Assembly: GCA_016794725.1 (NCBI GenBank)
Contig: JAEUGZ010000110.1
Location: 1 to 40,377 of the forward strand
Direction of reading: 5' to 3'
Length of the DNA: 40,377 nt
Source of the DNA: Opitutaceae bacterium
GTDB taxonomy: Bacteria > Verrucomicrobiota > Verrucomicrobiia > Opitutales > Opitutaceae
How positions within the stretch are numbered: position 1 is the stretch's first letter; each line of letters opens with the position of its first letter. Below the pieces are notes generated by a model. The model saw nothing but the letters and a program-made list of their open reading frames with translations, made no database searches and was not told the origin of the DNA. A program made the translations under genes and the position numbers. Below are positions 7,493-16,113 of the stretch, piece after piece.

Positions 7493-10400
7493 GGTGCAGA
7501 ATTGAAACGAACCTTTTCGGAGTCCCGTTCGAGAAACGGTATTCCCCGTTCCATCCACTCGGGCCTTGGAGCACCCTTGAGCAAGTGATCGAAGAAGCCG
7601 CTCAATCGCTTGGCATAGTCTCGTTGATCCGCCCTCCGTCGCAGGCCGTGAAATTCGTGGTGGTAGTTGAACAGGTACACTTCCTTGCCGGCCCGTCGGA
7701 GGGCGAGGAAGAGCTCCACGCCCTGCTCCCACGGCACCGTGTCGTCACCGTCATTGTGCAGCAGCAGCAGCGGGGTGCGCACGCGATCCGCGAAGAACAC
7801 CGGCGAGTTTTCCACGTAGGGCAGGGGATTGGTGTAAACCGGGTGGCCGATCCGGCTTTGTTCGCTTTCGTATTTGTACTGCCGGGCCCGACCCGAGCCA
7901 ATGCTGATGCCCGAATAGGCACTGGACATGTTCCCGACCACCGCGCCTGCGGCGGCGGCCCGGAAACGCGAGGTCTGGGTGACCAGATAGGCGGTTTGAT
8001 ATCCACCCCAGGAGTGACCTTGCAGCCCGATGGCACCCTCATCCACCCAACCCTCCCGCACGACTTCCTCCAGAGCAGGCATGACACAGGCGAGCGCGCT
8101 CGGGCCGGGCTCGCCGACCCGGTAGGCGATGTCCGGCATCAGCACGGCGTAGCCGTTGCTGGTGTAGAACGAGGGATTCACCGTCGTGGCGGGCACGGGA
8201 GGTATGAAGCTGTGCACGGTCTGCGAGAGCCGCTCGTACAGGTAGACGATCAGGGGATACTTCTTGGTCGGGTCAAAGTTCGCTGGCTTGAACAGCGCGG
8301 CCGGGAGCTCCACCCCGTCGAGATTGCGGTAGCGCCGGAGTTCCGCAGTTCCCCAGAGAAAGGGTGCGCGTTGGGCGTCACCCTGGCTGACCAACTGGGG
8401 AGGTCCAAATGCCGACGTGGTGACGTGCAGGTCAGGGAAGCGATCAAATCGGGAAGCGGTGAGGAGAAGCACGTCCGCTTCAGCGGCCCGGCCCACCCAC
8501 TGGAAAGCCCTGTCATCCCACAGGAGGCGGCCGGGAGGCTCGTCTGAGGCGAACGCAATCCGAAAGTAACCGGTGGCGCGCGTGAGTTCGCTTTCACCGC
8601 GGAGAAACAATGGTTCGCGGGGGTCGATGCCCTGGCGGTCATCCTCGGGTTCGCGATGGGAGACGATCTGAACCCGCAACGCGGTGCGTGTGGCCCGTCC
8701 CAGTCCCCGGGTCACGTTGCGGGGTGCCCGGCCGTCCGGAAAGAGCTGCCAGAGGTCGTAGCGGTCATAGGCCAGAAAGGACGAGCTGTCACTGGTCCAG
8801 CCTGCGTTGCCGTTGGACACCGGATCGCGGGGCAGGTCGGAGAGTTCGTAGTCGAAACGGGCGTCGATGCCCTGGGTGAGCGCCACACGGCGTCCGGTGC
8901 GGGCTTCGACGGCAAACCAGTTTCGCTGGAAATAGTAGGCGAGCCAGCGCCCGTCGGGCGACCACTGGGTACCGGCCGCATCGCTCAGTCCCTGTTCGAT
9001 GGCCCGCCGTTCTCCTGTCGCTGGATTGACGACCAGCAGGTCGTGCAACGGGCCTTCGTAGTCACTGCGACGCCGATACGGGCGATCATCGCGCCCGAAG
9101 GCCGCGTTGGCATCGGAGGCGAAGGCAACCAGCGGCAAAGTGACATCGCCTACCTGACTGAGCTGTCCGGTGACCAGATCGAAGCGGGCGGCATAGGCGC
9201 GGATTCGGTCCTGTTCGGCGCGCTGTTGCTGCATGGGCTGAAGGAAGTCGTCCTGCCAGTGCCAGAGATCGGCGCTGACGCGTTCCTCGTCGTCCCGATC
9301 CTTGACGGCGGGAGCCGGCGGCGGTGGCGCCGGGGTTGTGAACACCTGAAGCGAATCCCCGGTGAACGAATAGAGGGGAGCATGCTCGCCACTGAGGACG
9401 AAGCCCGGTGGGAGCCCCGGCGTGGTGGACGAGATTCGTTCGCGGGCCGTCGGATCGGATCGGTTCCATTGGTAGAGACTCCAGGTCGGAGGCGAGGCTC
9501 CCTCGCCGCTCTTCTCGGTGAGAAAAACGAGCCCGGTTTGTTTCCGGTCCCAGGTGATCCGCCGAGAGCGTCCGGGACCGGTGAGGAGCGGAATGGGTGC
9601 CGTCGTGCTGCCGGGAGTGAGCGCGAAGACGCCATTCTGGGCGGGAGTGGCGGAGGTGGCGACGTACACCAGCGTGCGGCCGTCGCGAGCAAAGCTGAAT
9701 TCGGTGACTCCCGTAAGGGTGCGCTCTTCGTTGTCGGGTGCGCCCGTGCCCAGGTGCCGCAACCGAAGTTCGGTTCCCTGTCCTGTGCCTGCAGCGCCGC
9801 CGGCGGGAGCGGCCTCAGGAGGGGGTGCAGTCTGGGCGAGGGTCGCGATCCAGGGACCGCCCCGGCTCGGAACCTGGAACTGCTTCACCCCGTCGATCCG
9901 CTCGCTGGTGAGTGATCCCAGATTGAAGATGACCACGCCTTCCGCGGGCGCCGGAACCCCGCGGCGGATTCGCGCCTCACGCCGCTCGGCCAGCGTAGGA
10001 AACAGGGTGGCGACGACAAAGCGATGGTCGCTGGTGAACAGCACCGTCGGTTCTCGACGGGGTGCCGGGCGCTCGGGATTGTGGGCGGCCGAGGTCACCG
10101 GTGGCGGCGGCAACGACCCGATCGGAATGCGGTGTTCTCGTTGCGTGGCCAACTCCCGCACCACCACTTCGCCGTCGCCTTCCAGAGGCATGTACGCGTA
10201 GGCCAGCCAGCGACCGTCGCGCGAGAGTGTCGGTGCGGTGATTGAGCGCCAGGCATCGAAGTCCTGGTGCGTCAGGGGCCTTTGCTCCCCGCGAGGCGCG
10301 GTCTGCGCCTTGAGCCCGGCAACGGGAAGGAGGGCGTATGCGATGATCGCAATCAGGCTATGGCAGAAGTACGTCCAGGCAGTGGGTGACCACGGCTGGA

Positions 10401-10533
10401 CGCGGAGGGACGCGGACTCAGAGCAGTGAGTACGAGCCGAGGCGGGTGAGAAATCACCCCGTCGAGTTGAGGACCGCGTTCGCAGTCGATTCGACCCCTG
10501 TTTCCTGCCCAATCCGTGTCCATCCGTGTTCAT
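7489..10533 (-). CDS. S9-family prolyl-oligopeptidase-like peptidase, exported; N-terminus uncertain
   Basis: The C-terminal alpha/beta-hydrolase domain carries the nucleophile in GHSWGG (S841), an acid in HNDGDDTVP (about 928-931) and His in HEFHGL (H962). Upstream is a long beta-propeller typical of S9 peptidases. A hydrophobic export signal (IAIIAYALLPVAGLKAQ) sits at about residues 59-76, not at the N-terminus. The only ATG, GTG or TTG I find in frame ahead of it is the ATG at 10533, which lies inside an inverted repeat. The first 50 or so residues are therefore repeat-derived, and true translation may start at a rare codon (CTG or ATT near 10358). Cleaves short peptides, probably in the periplasm. 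It is coupled to the ROK gene by an ATGA overlap and starts 25 bp after the GxGYxYP gene. Confidence 0.85.
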   Translation of the reverse strand: MNTDGHGLGRKQGSNRLRTRSSTRRGDFSPASARTHCSESASLRVQPWSPTAWTYFCHSLIAIIAYALLPVAGLKAQTAPRGEQRPLTHQDFDAWRSITAPTLSRDGRWLAYAYMPLEGDGEVVVRELATQREHRIPIGSLPPPPVTSAAHNPERPAPRREPTVLFTSDHRFVVATLFPTLAERREARIRRGVPAPAEGVVIFNLGSLTSERIDGVKQFQVPSRGGPWIATLAQTAPPPEAAPAGGAAGTGQGTELRLRHLGTGAPDNEERTLTGVTEFSFARDGRTLVYVATSATPAQNGVFALTPGSTTAPIPLLTGPGRSRRITWDRKQTGLVFLTEKSGEGASPPTWSLYQWNRSDPTARERISSTTPGLPPGFVLSGEHAPLYSFTGDSLQVFTTPAPPPPAPAVKDRDDEERVSADLWHWQDDFLQPMQQQRAEQDRIRAYAARFDLVTGQLSQVGDVTLPLVAFASDANAAFGRDDRPYRRRSDYEGPLHDLLVVNPATGERRAIEQGLSDAAGTQWSPDGRWLAYYFQRNWFAVEARTGRRVALTQGIDARFDYELSDLPRDPVSNGNAGWTSDSSSFLAYDRYDLWQLFPDGRAPRNVTRGLGRATRTALRVQIVSHREPEDDRQGIDPREPLFLRGESELTRATGYFRIAFASDEPPGRLLWDDRAFQWVGRAAEADVLLLTASRFDRFPDLHVTTSAFGPPQLVSQGDAQRAPFLWGTAELRRYRNLDGVELPAALFKPANFDPTKKYPLIVYLYERLSQTVHSFIPPVPATTVNPSFYTSNGYAVLMPDIAYRVGEPGPSALACVMPALEEVVREGWVDEGAIGLQGHSWGGYQTAYLVTQTSRFRAAAAGAVVGNMSSAYSGISIGSGRARQYKYESEQSRIGHPVYTNPLPYVENSPVFFADRVRTPLLLLHNDGDDTVPWEQGVELFLALRRAGKEVYLFNYHHEFHGLRRRADQRDYAKRLSGFFDHLLKGAPRPEWMERGIPFLERDSEKVRFNSAP

Positions 10534-10542
10534 CCGTGGTTA
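10387..10542. repeat. Inverted repeat element with TGGACACGGAT-type arms
   Basis: Arm 10387-10418 pairs with arm 10511-10542 at 25 of 32 positions by hand alignment. Both read as variants of an ACCACGGATGRACRCGG consensus in facing orientation, with about 92 bp between them. The element covers the junction between the GxGYxYP gene and the S9 peptidase and forms the apparent 5' end of the peptidase ORF. It shares its arm sequence with the elements at 26373-26494 and 38001-38135. Confidence 0.8.
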
Positions 10543-10558
10543 ACTTGACTGCTTGCGG

Positions 10559-12220
10559 CTAGGGGTTCCGGTCGATGGGGTCGCCCGGTTTCTGGTAGTT
10601 GGTGCGGTAGGTCTTCTCTCCGGCAGCCAGTTTGAGAAACACATCGAGTGGTACAACCTCCACGGGTTCGCTGAGCCGGCCAAGGATGGAGGCGACCTTC
10701 TCCACCGTGTTGGTTTCCCGGATATGCATGAGCAGGAAATAGGGACGCCGGGGGTTCAGGTTGATGAGTTCCTCGACATCGGCGACGGCTTCCTCCTCGG
10801 GCCGGGCCACGTCAAGGTAGTAGTCGTAGCTGATGAAGGGACGGCGATCGCGCAGATCAAAGGTGCGCGCCGTGCCGTAACCGTTGATGAATCCGATCAC
10901 GTCGGGAAACTGTTCATAGTACCGGTCGACGACCGACTTCGGCAGGTCGGTGTTGCCGACGTGACGATTTCCTTCGGAGTAGTCCATGATCTCCATCACG
11001 CGAAGATCGAGTCGGGCCATCAGGTCCCGCGCGCTGGCCATCAAGGTGGGAAACTTCTCGGCGGGAATCGACTTGGGGTACATGTAGCCGGGGCCGCTGA
11101 GTCCCCCGATGAAATAGTCATTGGGCGTCTTGTCCTCGTAAAAGAACTGCAGCGCCGGCGGATTCATCCAGATCCAGTTCATCAGGACCTGCCAGCCGTA
11201 CGGTATCTTGCCCCGTCCCGGCTTGGTCCAGGCGCCGATCCCCATGGAATCCGTCGCCAGAGCCGCGACGTAGACTTTTTTTTCCGGCTTCAGGATGGCC
11301 TCCGGTGCGACCGAGTGGTTGTTTTGGAAGTGGAAGTCAGGTGTGAGCGGAATCTGGCTCGTGAACGAGACATTGGGCAGATTGTGCAGGCCCTCCATCT
11401 TCAGGCCGTAGTTTCCCACGAGGGTGGTGTGCTGCCCCTCTGTGTCTTTGCCGTAGGAATGCCAGCCCAGCACGATGCTGGAGGGGTTCTGCTTTCCGAG
11501 AAGTTCCTTCAACAGCGCGAGTTCTTCCGGATGTTTGGGGTTGGCCGAAAGATCGGCGCAGAACGCGCGCTGCTGCACCGCGAAATCGGCGATCCCAGGT
11601 TGCATTTCTGCTCCGGCGTGGCCGCCCAGGACCACGTAGTAGTCGCGTGAACACTGATTCCAGTAGGCCTGGACCGCCCAGCGGTAGATTTCGTGGTCGG
11701 GCTTTCCGCGAAAGCGTCCACGCAGGTCTTCCAACGGCTTGAGTCCATGTTTCTCCGCCAGCGGGATCAGGTCTTCGCTCACCACCACGGCGTCGCGGAC
11801 ACCTGCCGCAGTCAAGGCGACGATGAGGGACGTACGGACCTCACGATCCCAGATCACGTACCCCTTGGCGTGGGAGGCGAATCGCGTCAGTGCCTGGTCG
11901 GCGTCGTTTCGCGCGAGGCGGTCAAAGCGCAGACCGTGCCGGCGCTCGAGGAAGCCGATCAAGGGATGAACGATTTCCCACTGCCACGTCTTCGGGTACT
12001 CCAGGTAGATCCGCGGCTGGCCGCGGTTGGCGAGTCCCTGGAGGGAGAGCAGCAGCGCGTGGATCGGAACATCTCCGTCCATGCGCCAGTTTTCCGACAA
12101 AGGGATCAGCGTGGCTTGCGCGGGGGCGCGATCGACCTTCGCAGGCTCAATGCCGGCGAGCAACGCAGCGCCGCAGAGCGGAAGGAGCCAAAGACAAGTT
12201 CGCACGCGGCGGAGGATCAT
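10559..12220 (-). CDS. GxGYxYP-domain protein (putative glycan-active, exported)
   Basis: This 553-residue protein starts with a signal peptide (RRVRTCLWLLPLCGAALLAG). The diagnostic motif is GPGYMYP at residues 376-382, matching the GxGYxYP family (PF14323), which is frequent in carbohydrate loci of Bacteroidetes, Planctomycetes and Verrucomicrobia and is regarded as a putative glycoside-hydrolase-like family without a firmly assigned reaction. The N-terminal part (IHALLLSLQGLANRGQPRIY, about 53-72) matches the usual N-terminal domain of these proteins. Expected location is the periplasm or cell surface. It lies 123 bp after the 194-aa protein gene and 25 bp before the S9 peptidase. Family assignment is strong and the substrate is unknown. 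Confidence 0.85.
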   Translation of the reverse strand: MILRRVRTCLWLLPLCGAALLAGIEPAKVDRAPAQATLIPLSENWRMDGDVPIHALLLSLQGLANRGQPRIYLEYPKTWQWEIVHPLIGFLERRHGLRFDRLARNDADQALTRFASHAKGYVIWDREVRTSLIVALTAAGVRDAVVVSEDLIPLAEKHGLKPLEDLRGRFRGKPDHEIYRWAVQAYWNQCSRDYYVVLGGHAGAEMQPGIADFAVQQRAFCADLSANPKHPEELALLKELLGKQNPSSIVLGWHSYGKDTEGQHTTLVGNYGLKMEGLHNLPNVSFTSQIPLTPDFHFQNNHSVAPEAILKPEKKVYVAALATDSMGIGAWTKPGRGKIPYGWQVLMNWIWMNPPALQFFYEDKTPNDYFIGGLSGPGYMYPKSIPAEKFPTLMASARDLMARLDLRVMEIMDYSEGNRHVGNTDLPKSVVDRYYEQFPDVIGFINGYGTARTFDLRDRRPFISYDYYLDVARPEEEAVADVEELINLNPRRPYFLLMHIRETNTVEKVASILGRLSEPVEVVPLDVFLKLAAGEKTYRTNYQKPGDPIDRNP

Positions 12221-12343
12221 TTCGGGGAGGTGACGCGGAGGGAGGGGAGCAGGGATGCCGATACAGCGATGGAGCCGGAACGAACACGGACTCCCGGCGA
12301 GAGCGGGCGGCCACCCAGCACGAGGGGCCGAGGATCGATGGGA

Positions 12344-12928
12344 CTACGACTTCGGAGGTGCGGGTGTCCGGGTGAAAACGTAGACGACGGGGCGATTGCG
12401 CGTGCTGCGCAGTTCGATCACCGTGAGGAGGGAGCCGTTCGCCGAGATTCGGTAGTCGCTCAGACAATTCACCTCGCGCGGACCTTGCTGGGTGTCGAGG
12501 ACCAGATCGCTCGAGAGCCGGAGCAGACGACCGTCGTCCAGCCACGTCGCCTTGACCCGCTTCGTCTGGTCGCCGCCGGCGTAGGCGCCCAGGTGGCGGT
12601 TGTCGGGCCAGTAGGGGAGTGGCACCACCGTCTCCTGGGGCTCCACGACAAAGGTCATCTCCTCGCTGTAGGCACGCCGGCCCCAGCCGAAGCGGCGTTG
12701 AAGCGTGACCTGGTTTCCGTTGACCTGAAGGGTGAGGTCGAGCGTTTTCCACGGACTCAGCTCGGTGCTGCGCGCGGGATCCAACGTCCAGGTGCCGGCG
12801 AGCAGACCGGCCTCGGGAGGCGCGGCGCTGCCGGGCGGGGCGCTCCGGGCGACACTGGCGGCGATCACGGCGATGGCGGCGAACACGAGGGGAAGGCGCA
12901 TGGAGAGTGGCAGTTGACGCCGTTTCAA
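12344..12928 (-). CDS. Small exported protein, beta-rich, lipocalin-like appearance
   Basis: I do not recognise a named family. The 194 residues begin with a signal peptide (basic MKRRQ, then LPLVFAAIAVIAASVARSA), followed by GTWTLDPARSTELSPW, a pattern common in small beta-barrel proteins of the lipocalin-like sort (G-x-W-x-L-D start, alternating polar and apolar strands). I keep the ATG at 12928 because it overlaps the stop of the preceding membrane gene (ATGA, 12925-12928); a second ATG at 12901 would give a shorter signal peptide. It sits second after the octahaem cytochrome and before the GxGYxYP gene. It might bind a hydrophobic ligand in the periplasm, but that is a guess from appearance only. 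Confidence 0.7.
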   Translation of the reverse strand: MKRRQLPLSMRLPLVFAAIAVIAASVARSAPPGSAAPPEAGLLAGTWTLDPARSTELSPWKTLDLTLQVNGNQVTLQRRFGWGRRAYSEEMTFVVEPQETVVPLPYWPDNRHLGAYAGGDQTKRVKATWLDDGRLLRLSSDLVLDTQQGPREVNCLSDYRISANGSLLTVIELRSTRNRPVVYVFTRTPAPPKS

Positions 12929-13326
12929 AGGGAGCGCGCGGCGCTGAAGACGGCCAGCAGGAGCAAGACGGCACCGATCGGCACCAGCACAATGCCGATC
13001 CCGGGGTCACCGCCGTGAATGAACAGCCCGCCCAGCAGAAAACCGGCCGGGGTGAGCACCGAGCCCCAGATCAGGCTGAGCGAGGCGGACTTTCCGAGTG
13101 TGAACTCCTTCACGGTGCGCAGGGTGAGCCCCGCCGCGATGTTGACCAGGGCGAAGAGCGCGCCGTGGGCGTGCGAGAGCGTGAGCATGAGCCGCCGCAT
13201 CTCGTAACCGACGTCGAGGTACCAGCCGAACTTGAGGCCGTGCAGCGACTCGAGCACGAGTCCAAGGGCGAGGAAAGTGAACAGGGACCACCAGCCAAAG
13301 CGGAGGTGACGATCGGATACGTTCAT
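12925..13326 (-). CDS. Small four-helix membrane protein of unknown function
   Basis: The 133 residues contain about four hydrophobic segments: WWSLFTFLALGLVLESLHG (13-31), ALFALVNIAAGLTL (56-69), SLSLIWGSVLTPAGFLLGGLF (82-102) and GIVLVPIGAVLLLLAVFSA (110-129). A conserved-looking LSHAHG sits just before the second segment, and further His residues occur at 8, 29 and 104. Histidines near membrane helices beside a multihaem cytochrome could indicate a redox or quinone/haem role, but this is inference. It starts 36 bp after the cytochrome stop and its own stop overlaps the next gene by ATGA, so the three genes are probably one transcriptional unit. No family name can be given. Confidence 0.72.
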   Translation of the reverse strand: MNVSDRHLRFGWWSLFTFLALGLVLESLHGLKFGWYLDVGYEMRRLMLTLSHAHGALFALVNIAAGLTLRTVKEFTLGKSASLSLIWGSVLTPAGFLLGGLFIHGGDPGIGIVLVPIGAVLLLLAVFSAARSL

Positions 13327-13362
13327 GAGAAGAAGGAAGGAGATTCCCGGGGCGAAGGGCGG

Positions 13363-15303
13363 CTACTCGGCGAGGTAAATCTTGCGGTCGTTGCGTTGGT
13401 CGAGGAACCGGTCGAGCAGGTCCTGTCGGAACATGCCGGTCGATTCGAGCAGGGTCTGGGTGCGGAACGTCGGGCTGGGTTTTCGCACCTCGGTCCACCA
13501 CTTCTGGTAGGCGCGCGCGACCGCTTCCTTTTGCTGCGCGTCTTCCTGGGTATAGTCGTACTCGTATCCCGAAAAGCCCGGGAGCGTTTGCAGGGACTTC
13601 CAGGCTCCAAAGCGGACGGCGGCATAGGGGTCGTTGAGTTCGAAGATCAGGAAGGGGTAAAGCCACTCGTAGCCTGAGGCCTTCTGCGCCGGCGCCCAGC
13701 CCATGCTCCAGGCGATCAGCATGCGTTGCCCGGCATCGCCCTTCAGAATGATCTGGGCGGCAAGTGACAGTGCCTGATCCTCCTTGGAGAGGCCCGGACT
13801 CTTCTGCCCGTACCAGGACTCCAGCTTCTCCGCGGTCCAAGCGAGGGTTTGATCAAGGTGGCAGAGATTGCAGGCATTGGGCCGGCCGTGCTCGGTGGTT
13901 TCCTTGACGGTGGGCGATGAGATCTGGTGGCTGCGAATCGAGCGGAGCAGACCGTAGGTCGTGTGCGGCATGTGGCAGTTGTAGCAGCGGCTTCCCTCGG
14001 AGGAGCTGGCATGATGGGTGTGCTGGGTCAGCCGGGCCTTCATGTCCTGGTGACACTGGAGGCACGCCTGATCAGACTCCATCTTCGGCTTCATCTGATC
14101 GTTCCGACGCCAGGTATCCAGGGTGACTGGATCCGTTTTGTCCGGATGCATTTCGTGGCAGTTGAGACACGAAAAATGGCCTCCCTTGTAGCAGGGTGAG
14201 GCGAGCACGCCGTTGAGCTCGCGCCCGGTCACCCGCACCATGCCGTCGCCCCAGAAACGATCGCCGAAGAAGTGCGGATCTGTCTCTTTCAACTCGGCCC
14301 GCGCCTCCGGGTGGTCGGTCCCCTGGGGTTGAACCACCCAGCGCAGGTCGAGTTCCTTCTGGCCGGGGCGGTAGGTCCCGTTTTCCTTGTTCCAGGTGAC
14401 GCTGGCCGCAGCGTTGTGGAAGGCCCAGATGCTGTGGCATTGGCCGCAGGCGAGCGAAGCCGCCGGGCCGTCCATACGTTCCGGATTGGCGATGGTCGGA
14501 TCCTTGCCGCCGAAGAGATGCAGCGCGTATCGACGGATTGGATTGCGGTTGCGTTCGATGTGCTCGCGGCCGCCGCTGTGGCAGGCCTCGCAAGAGATTC
14601 CGAACTCGCTGGCCTTGGAGTCGAATGTGCTGCCTTCGACAAAAGTGGAGCGGCCGTGGGTGACGTGGCAGTTGATGCAGCCGTTGTTCCAGTCGCCCTT
14701 GGAATAGACCGCCTTGGGGCCGGGGGGCACCAGGAATGTCTGGACCATGGGAGCCCACTTCTTTTCGGCCAGGATGTAGCCGAAGGGGAACTGCCCGAGC
14801 GTGCGCCCCTCGCGCCGATCTCCGGTTTCCAGCCAAAAAATCTGGAGGTTGTGCGAACCGGTCAGCTGCACAATCTGCAGCGGTTTTCCGAAGGCGGATT
14901 CGGCGGCGCCCACCGGTTTGGAGCGAACAAAGTAGGCGTCGTCGCGGCGGTCGATCCGGTAGTCGAGTCCGTCATAGGAGAGCGAAACGCCGTCCAGTTC
15001 CACGGCGACGGTCTGCGGCGTCGCGGGCTGCGTCATGGTGCGATGGAACGAGGCATGCCAGCTGGCGTAGTTGCCGGGGTGACACGAGCGACAGGTGTCG
15101 GAGGAGACGTAGTCGGCGGCGAGCGCCTCGATCGGCCGGTTGCCCGGAACCGGGGTTTCACCCGGCTGATTCAGGACGATGAGCACGATCATGGCCGCAG
15201 CCCAGGCGAGGCCGATCCAGGCCAATCGGCGGCTCCAGCTTGGTTTCGTGGTTCGCGCCAGGGTGGAATCGTCGTTTGAAGGAGGAGGAGCCACTCCTTC
15301 CAA
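13363..15303 (-). CDS. Membrane-anchored octahaem cytochrome c with C-terminal helical-repeat domain
   Basis: The 646 residues have one N-terminal membrane anchor (RRLAWIGLAWAAAMIVLIVL, about 25-44) and eight CxxCH motifs: CRSCH 71-75, CINCH 209-213, CEACH 238-242, CGQCH 286-290, CLNCH 379-383, CLQCH 414-418, CYNCH 440-444 and CNLCH 478-482. Many extra His could be distal haem ligands. Residues from about 485 form an Ala/Leu-rich helical segment (QRMLIAWSMGW, PYAAVRFGAWKSLQTL) like HEAT repeats. It should sit in the periplasm attached to the inner membrane and move electrons; it may be related to the c554/octahaem reductase assemblage. Start is uncertain: 15303 is TTG, and a GTG at 15294 is an alternative. 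It heads the minus-strand run, so the promoter lies in 15304-15501. Confidence 0.87.
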   Translation of the reverse strand: MEGVAPPPSNDDSTLARTTKPSWSRRLAWIGLAWAAAMIVLIVLNQPGETPVPGNRPIEALAADYVSSDTCRSCHPGNYASWHASFHRTMTQPATPQTVAVELDGVSLSYDGLDYRIDRRDDAYFVRSKPVGAAESAFGKPLQIVQLTGSHNLQIFWLETGDRREGRTLGQFPFGYILAEKKWAPMVQTFLVPPGPKAVYSKGDWNNGCINCHVTHGRSTFVEGSTFDSKASEFGISCEACHSGGREHIERNRNPIRRYALHLFGGKDPTIANPERMDGPAASLACGQCHSIWAFHNAAASVTWNKENGTYRPGQKELDLRWVVQPQGTDHPEARAELKETDPHFFGDRFWGDGMVRVTGRELNGVLASPCYKGGHFSCLNCHEMHPDKTDPVTLDTWRRNDQMKPKMESDQACLQCHQDMKARLTQHTHHASSSEGSRCYNCHMPHTTYGLLRSIRSHQISSPTVKETTEHGRPNACNLCHLDQTLAWTAEKLESWYGQKSPGLSKEDQALSLAAQIILKGDAGQRMLIAWSMGWAPAQKASGYEWLYPFLIFELNDPYAAVRFGAWKSLQTLPGFSGYEYDYTQEDAQQKEAVARAYQKWWTEVRKPSPTFRTQTLLESTGMFRQDLLDRFLDQRNDRKIYLAE

Positions 15304-15342
15304 GAAACCGGGGCCACACTCGGGTGGGAAGCATTATTGCCG

Positions 15343-15360
15343 CTGAAATTCCATTTTCAG
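15343..15360. promoter_or_regulatory. Palindrome in the divergent promoter region of the cytochrome run and the lipoprotein gene
   Basis: CTGAAA at 15343-15348 is the exact reverse complement of TTTCAG at 15355-15360, with a 6-bp spacer. The 198-bp gap it lies in (15304-15501) separates the divergent cytochrome and lipoprotein genes and must contain their promoters, but I cannot assign clear -35 and -10 boxes. It may be an operator; evidence is only the symmetry and the location. Confidence 0.3.
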
Positions 15361-15501
15361 AGTTTGCCCTTTGGCCGGGAACGCCGTGTGCTCGCGTGAG
15401 CAACGTGCCTGTCGATTTCACCGCCTCGGTGACGGCGACTTCCAGGCTGAATCTGGACGCCAGCGTCGGCCTGCACGGCTTGCTTTCTCCCCTACCAAGA
15501 C

Positions 15502-16008
15502 ATGAAAAATACATCCCTCATCAGCCTTCTGGCCGGCATAGCGATCGCCGGCTTTTCTGGATGCGAGTCAACGGGCGTCTCCAGCCGCATTCAGGAAAAG
15601 TCCGCTGTCTTCGCCACGCTGACTCCTGCGGAGCAGGCGGCCATCAAGGAAGGAGCGATCGATGTCGGCTACACGGCAGACATGGCCTACATGGCACTCG
15701 GCAAACCGACGGTGGTGGAAACCAAGGAGACGTCGCAGGGCAAGATGGAGACATGGATTTACAAGAAGTACTACGGCACCCGCGGCGAAATGACGCCGAT
15801 GCTGAATGGCCCGACTCAACGGTATCAAGGAAACGTGACCGGCCCGAATGCTCCCTCGCACGGCAAGGGCAGCGAGGCTCCCGGATTGGGCGACACGAAG
15901 AGCGGACCGAAAACGAGTCTCGATGTACCGGACATGGTTTCCAGTATCCTTTATGTTTACCTTCTGGAGGGGAAGGTCTTCAGCGCCGAGATCAAGCCCG
16001 ATCGGTGA
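15502..16008 (+). CDS. Small lipoprotein with BamE/SmpA-like features (paralogue A)
   Basis: The 168-residue protein has a lipoprotein signal ending in GFSGC (Cys21). The region after it (AIDVGYTADMAYMALGKPTVVETKE, cited as shorter pieces DMAYMALGKP and ETWIYKKYYG) has the logic of BamE/SmpA domains: an I-x-x-G-x segment, then M-x-x-x-x-x-LG-x-P, then a W-x-Y strand. The middle (about 95-135) is Gly/Pro-rich and low complexity. A clear paralogue lies at 18319-18810 with a similar order of motifs (MVEMALGEP, VVFWTYRNY). BamE assists outer-membrane protein assembly, but only the fold resemblance is visible here, so the role is open. It is divergent from the cytochrome run, 105 bp before the membrane protein gene. 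Confidence 0.78.
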   Translation: MKNTSLISLLAGIAIAGFSGCESTGVSSRIQEKSAVFATLTPAEQAAIKEGAIDVGYTADMAYMALGKPTVVETKETSQGKMETWIYKKYYGTRGEMTPMLNGPTQRYQGNVTGPNAPSHGKGSEAPGLGDTKSGPKTSLDVPDMVSSILYVYLLEGKVFSAEIKPDR

Positions 16009-16113
16009 CCTGAATCCGCTGCTGAGTCTGAACGGAGTCACCGCCGGTTGCGCCTTCACGGTGCGCCCGGGGTGATGAGGATCACTCGCGTAGCTTCTGA
16101 ATGAGTCCGTCCC

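Noticed and set aside
7493..7732. Upstream extension of the ROK frame to 7732
   Set aside because: It overlaps the S9 catalytic domain; the ATG at 7492 makes an ATGA junction and places DLGGTK at residue 11 as expected.
13363..15303. Calling the octahaem cytochrome a hydroxylamine or tetrathionate reductase
   Set aside because: Haem count alone is not enough; I see no family-specific motif such as a CxxCK active haem.
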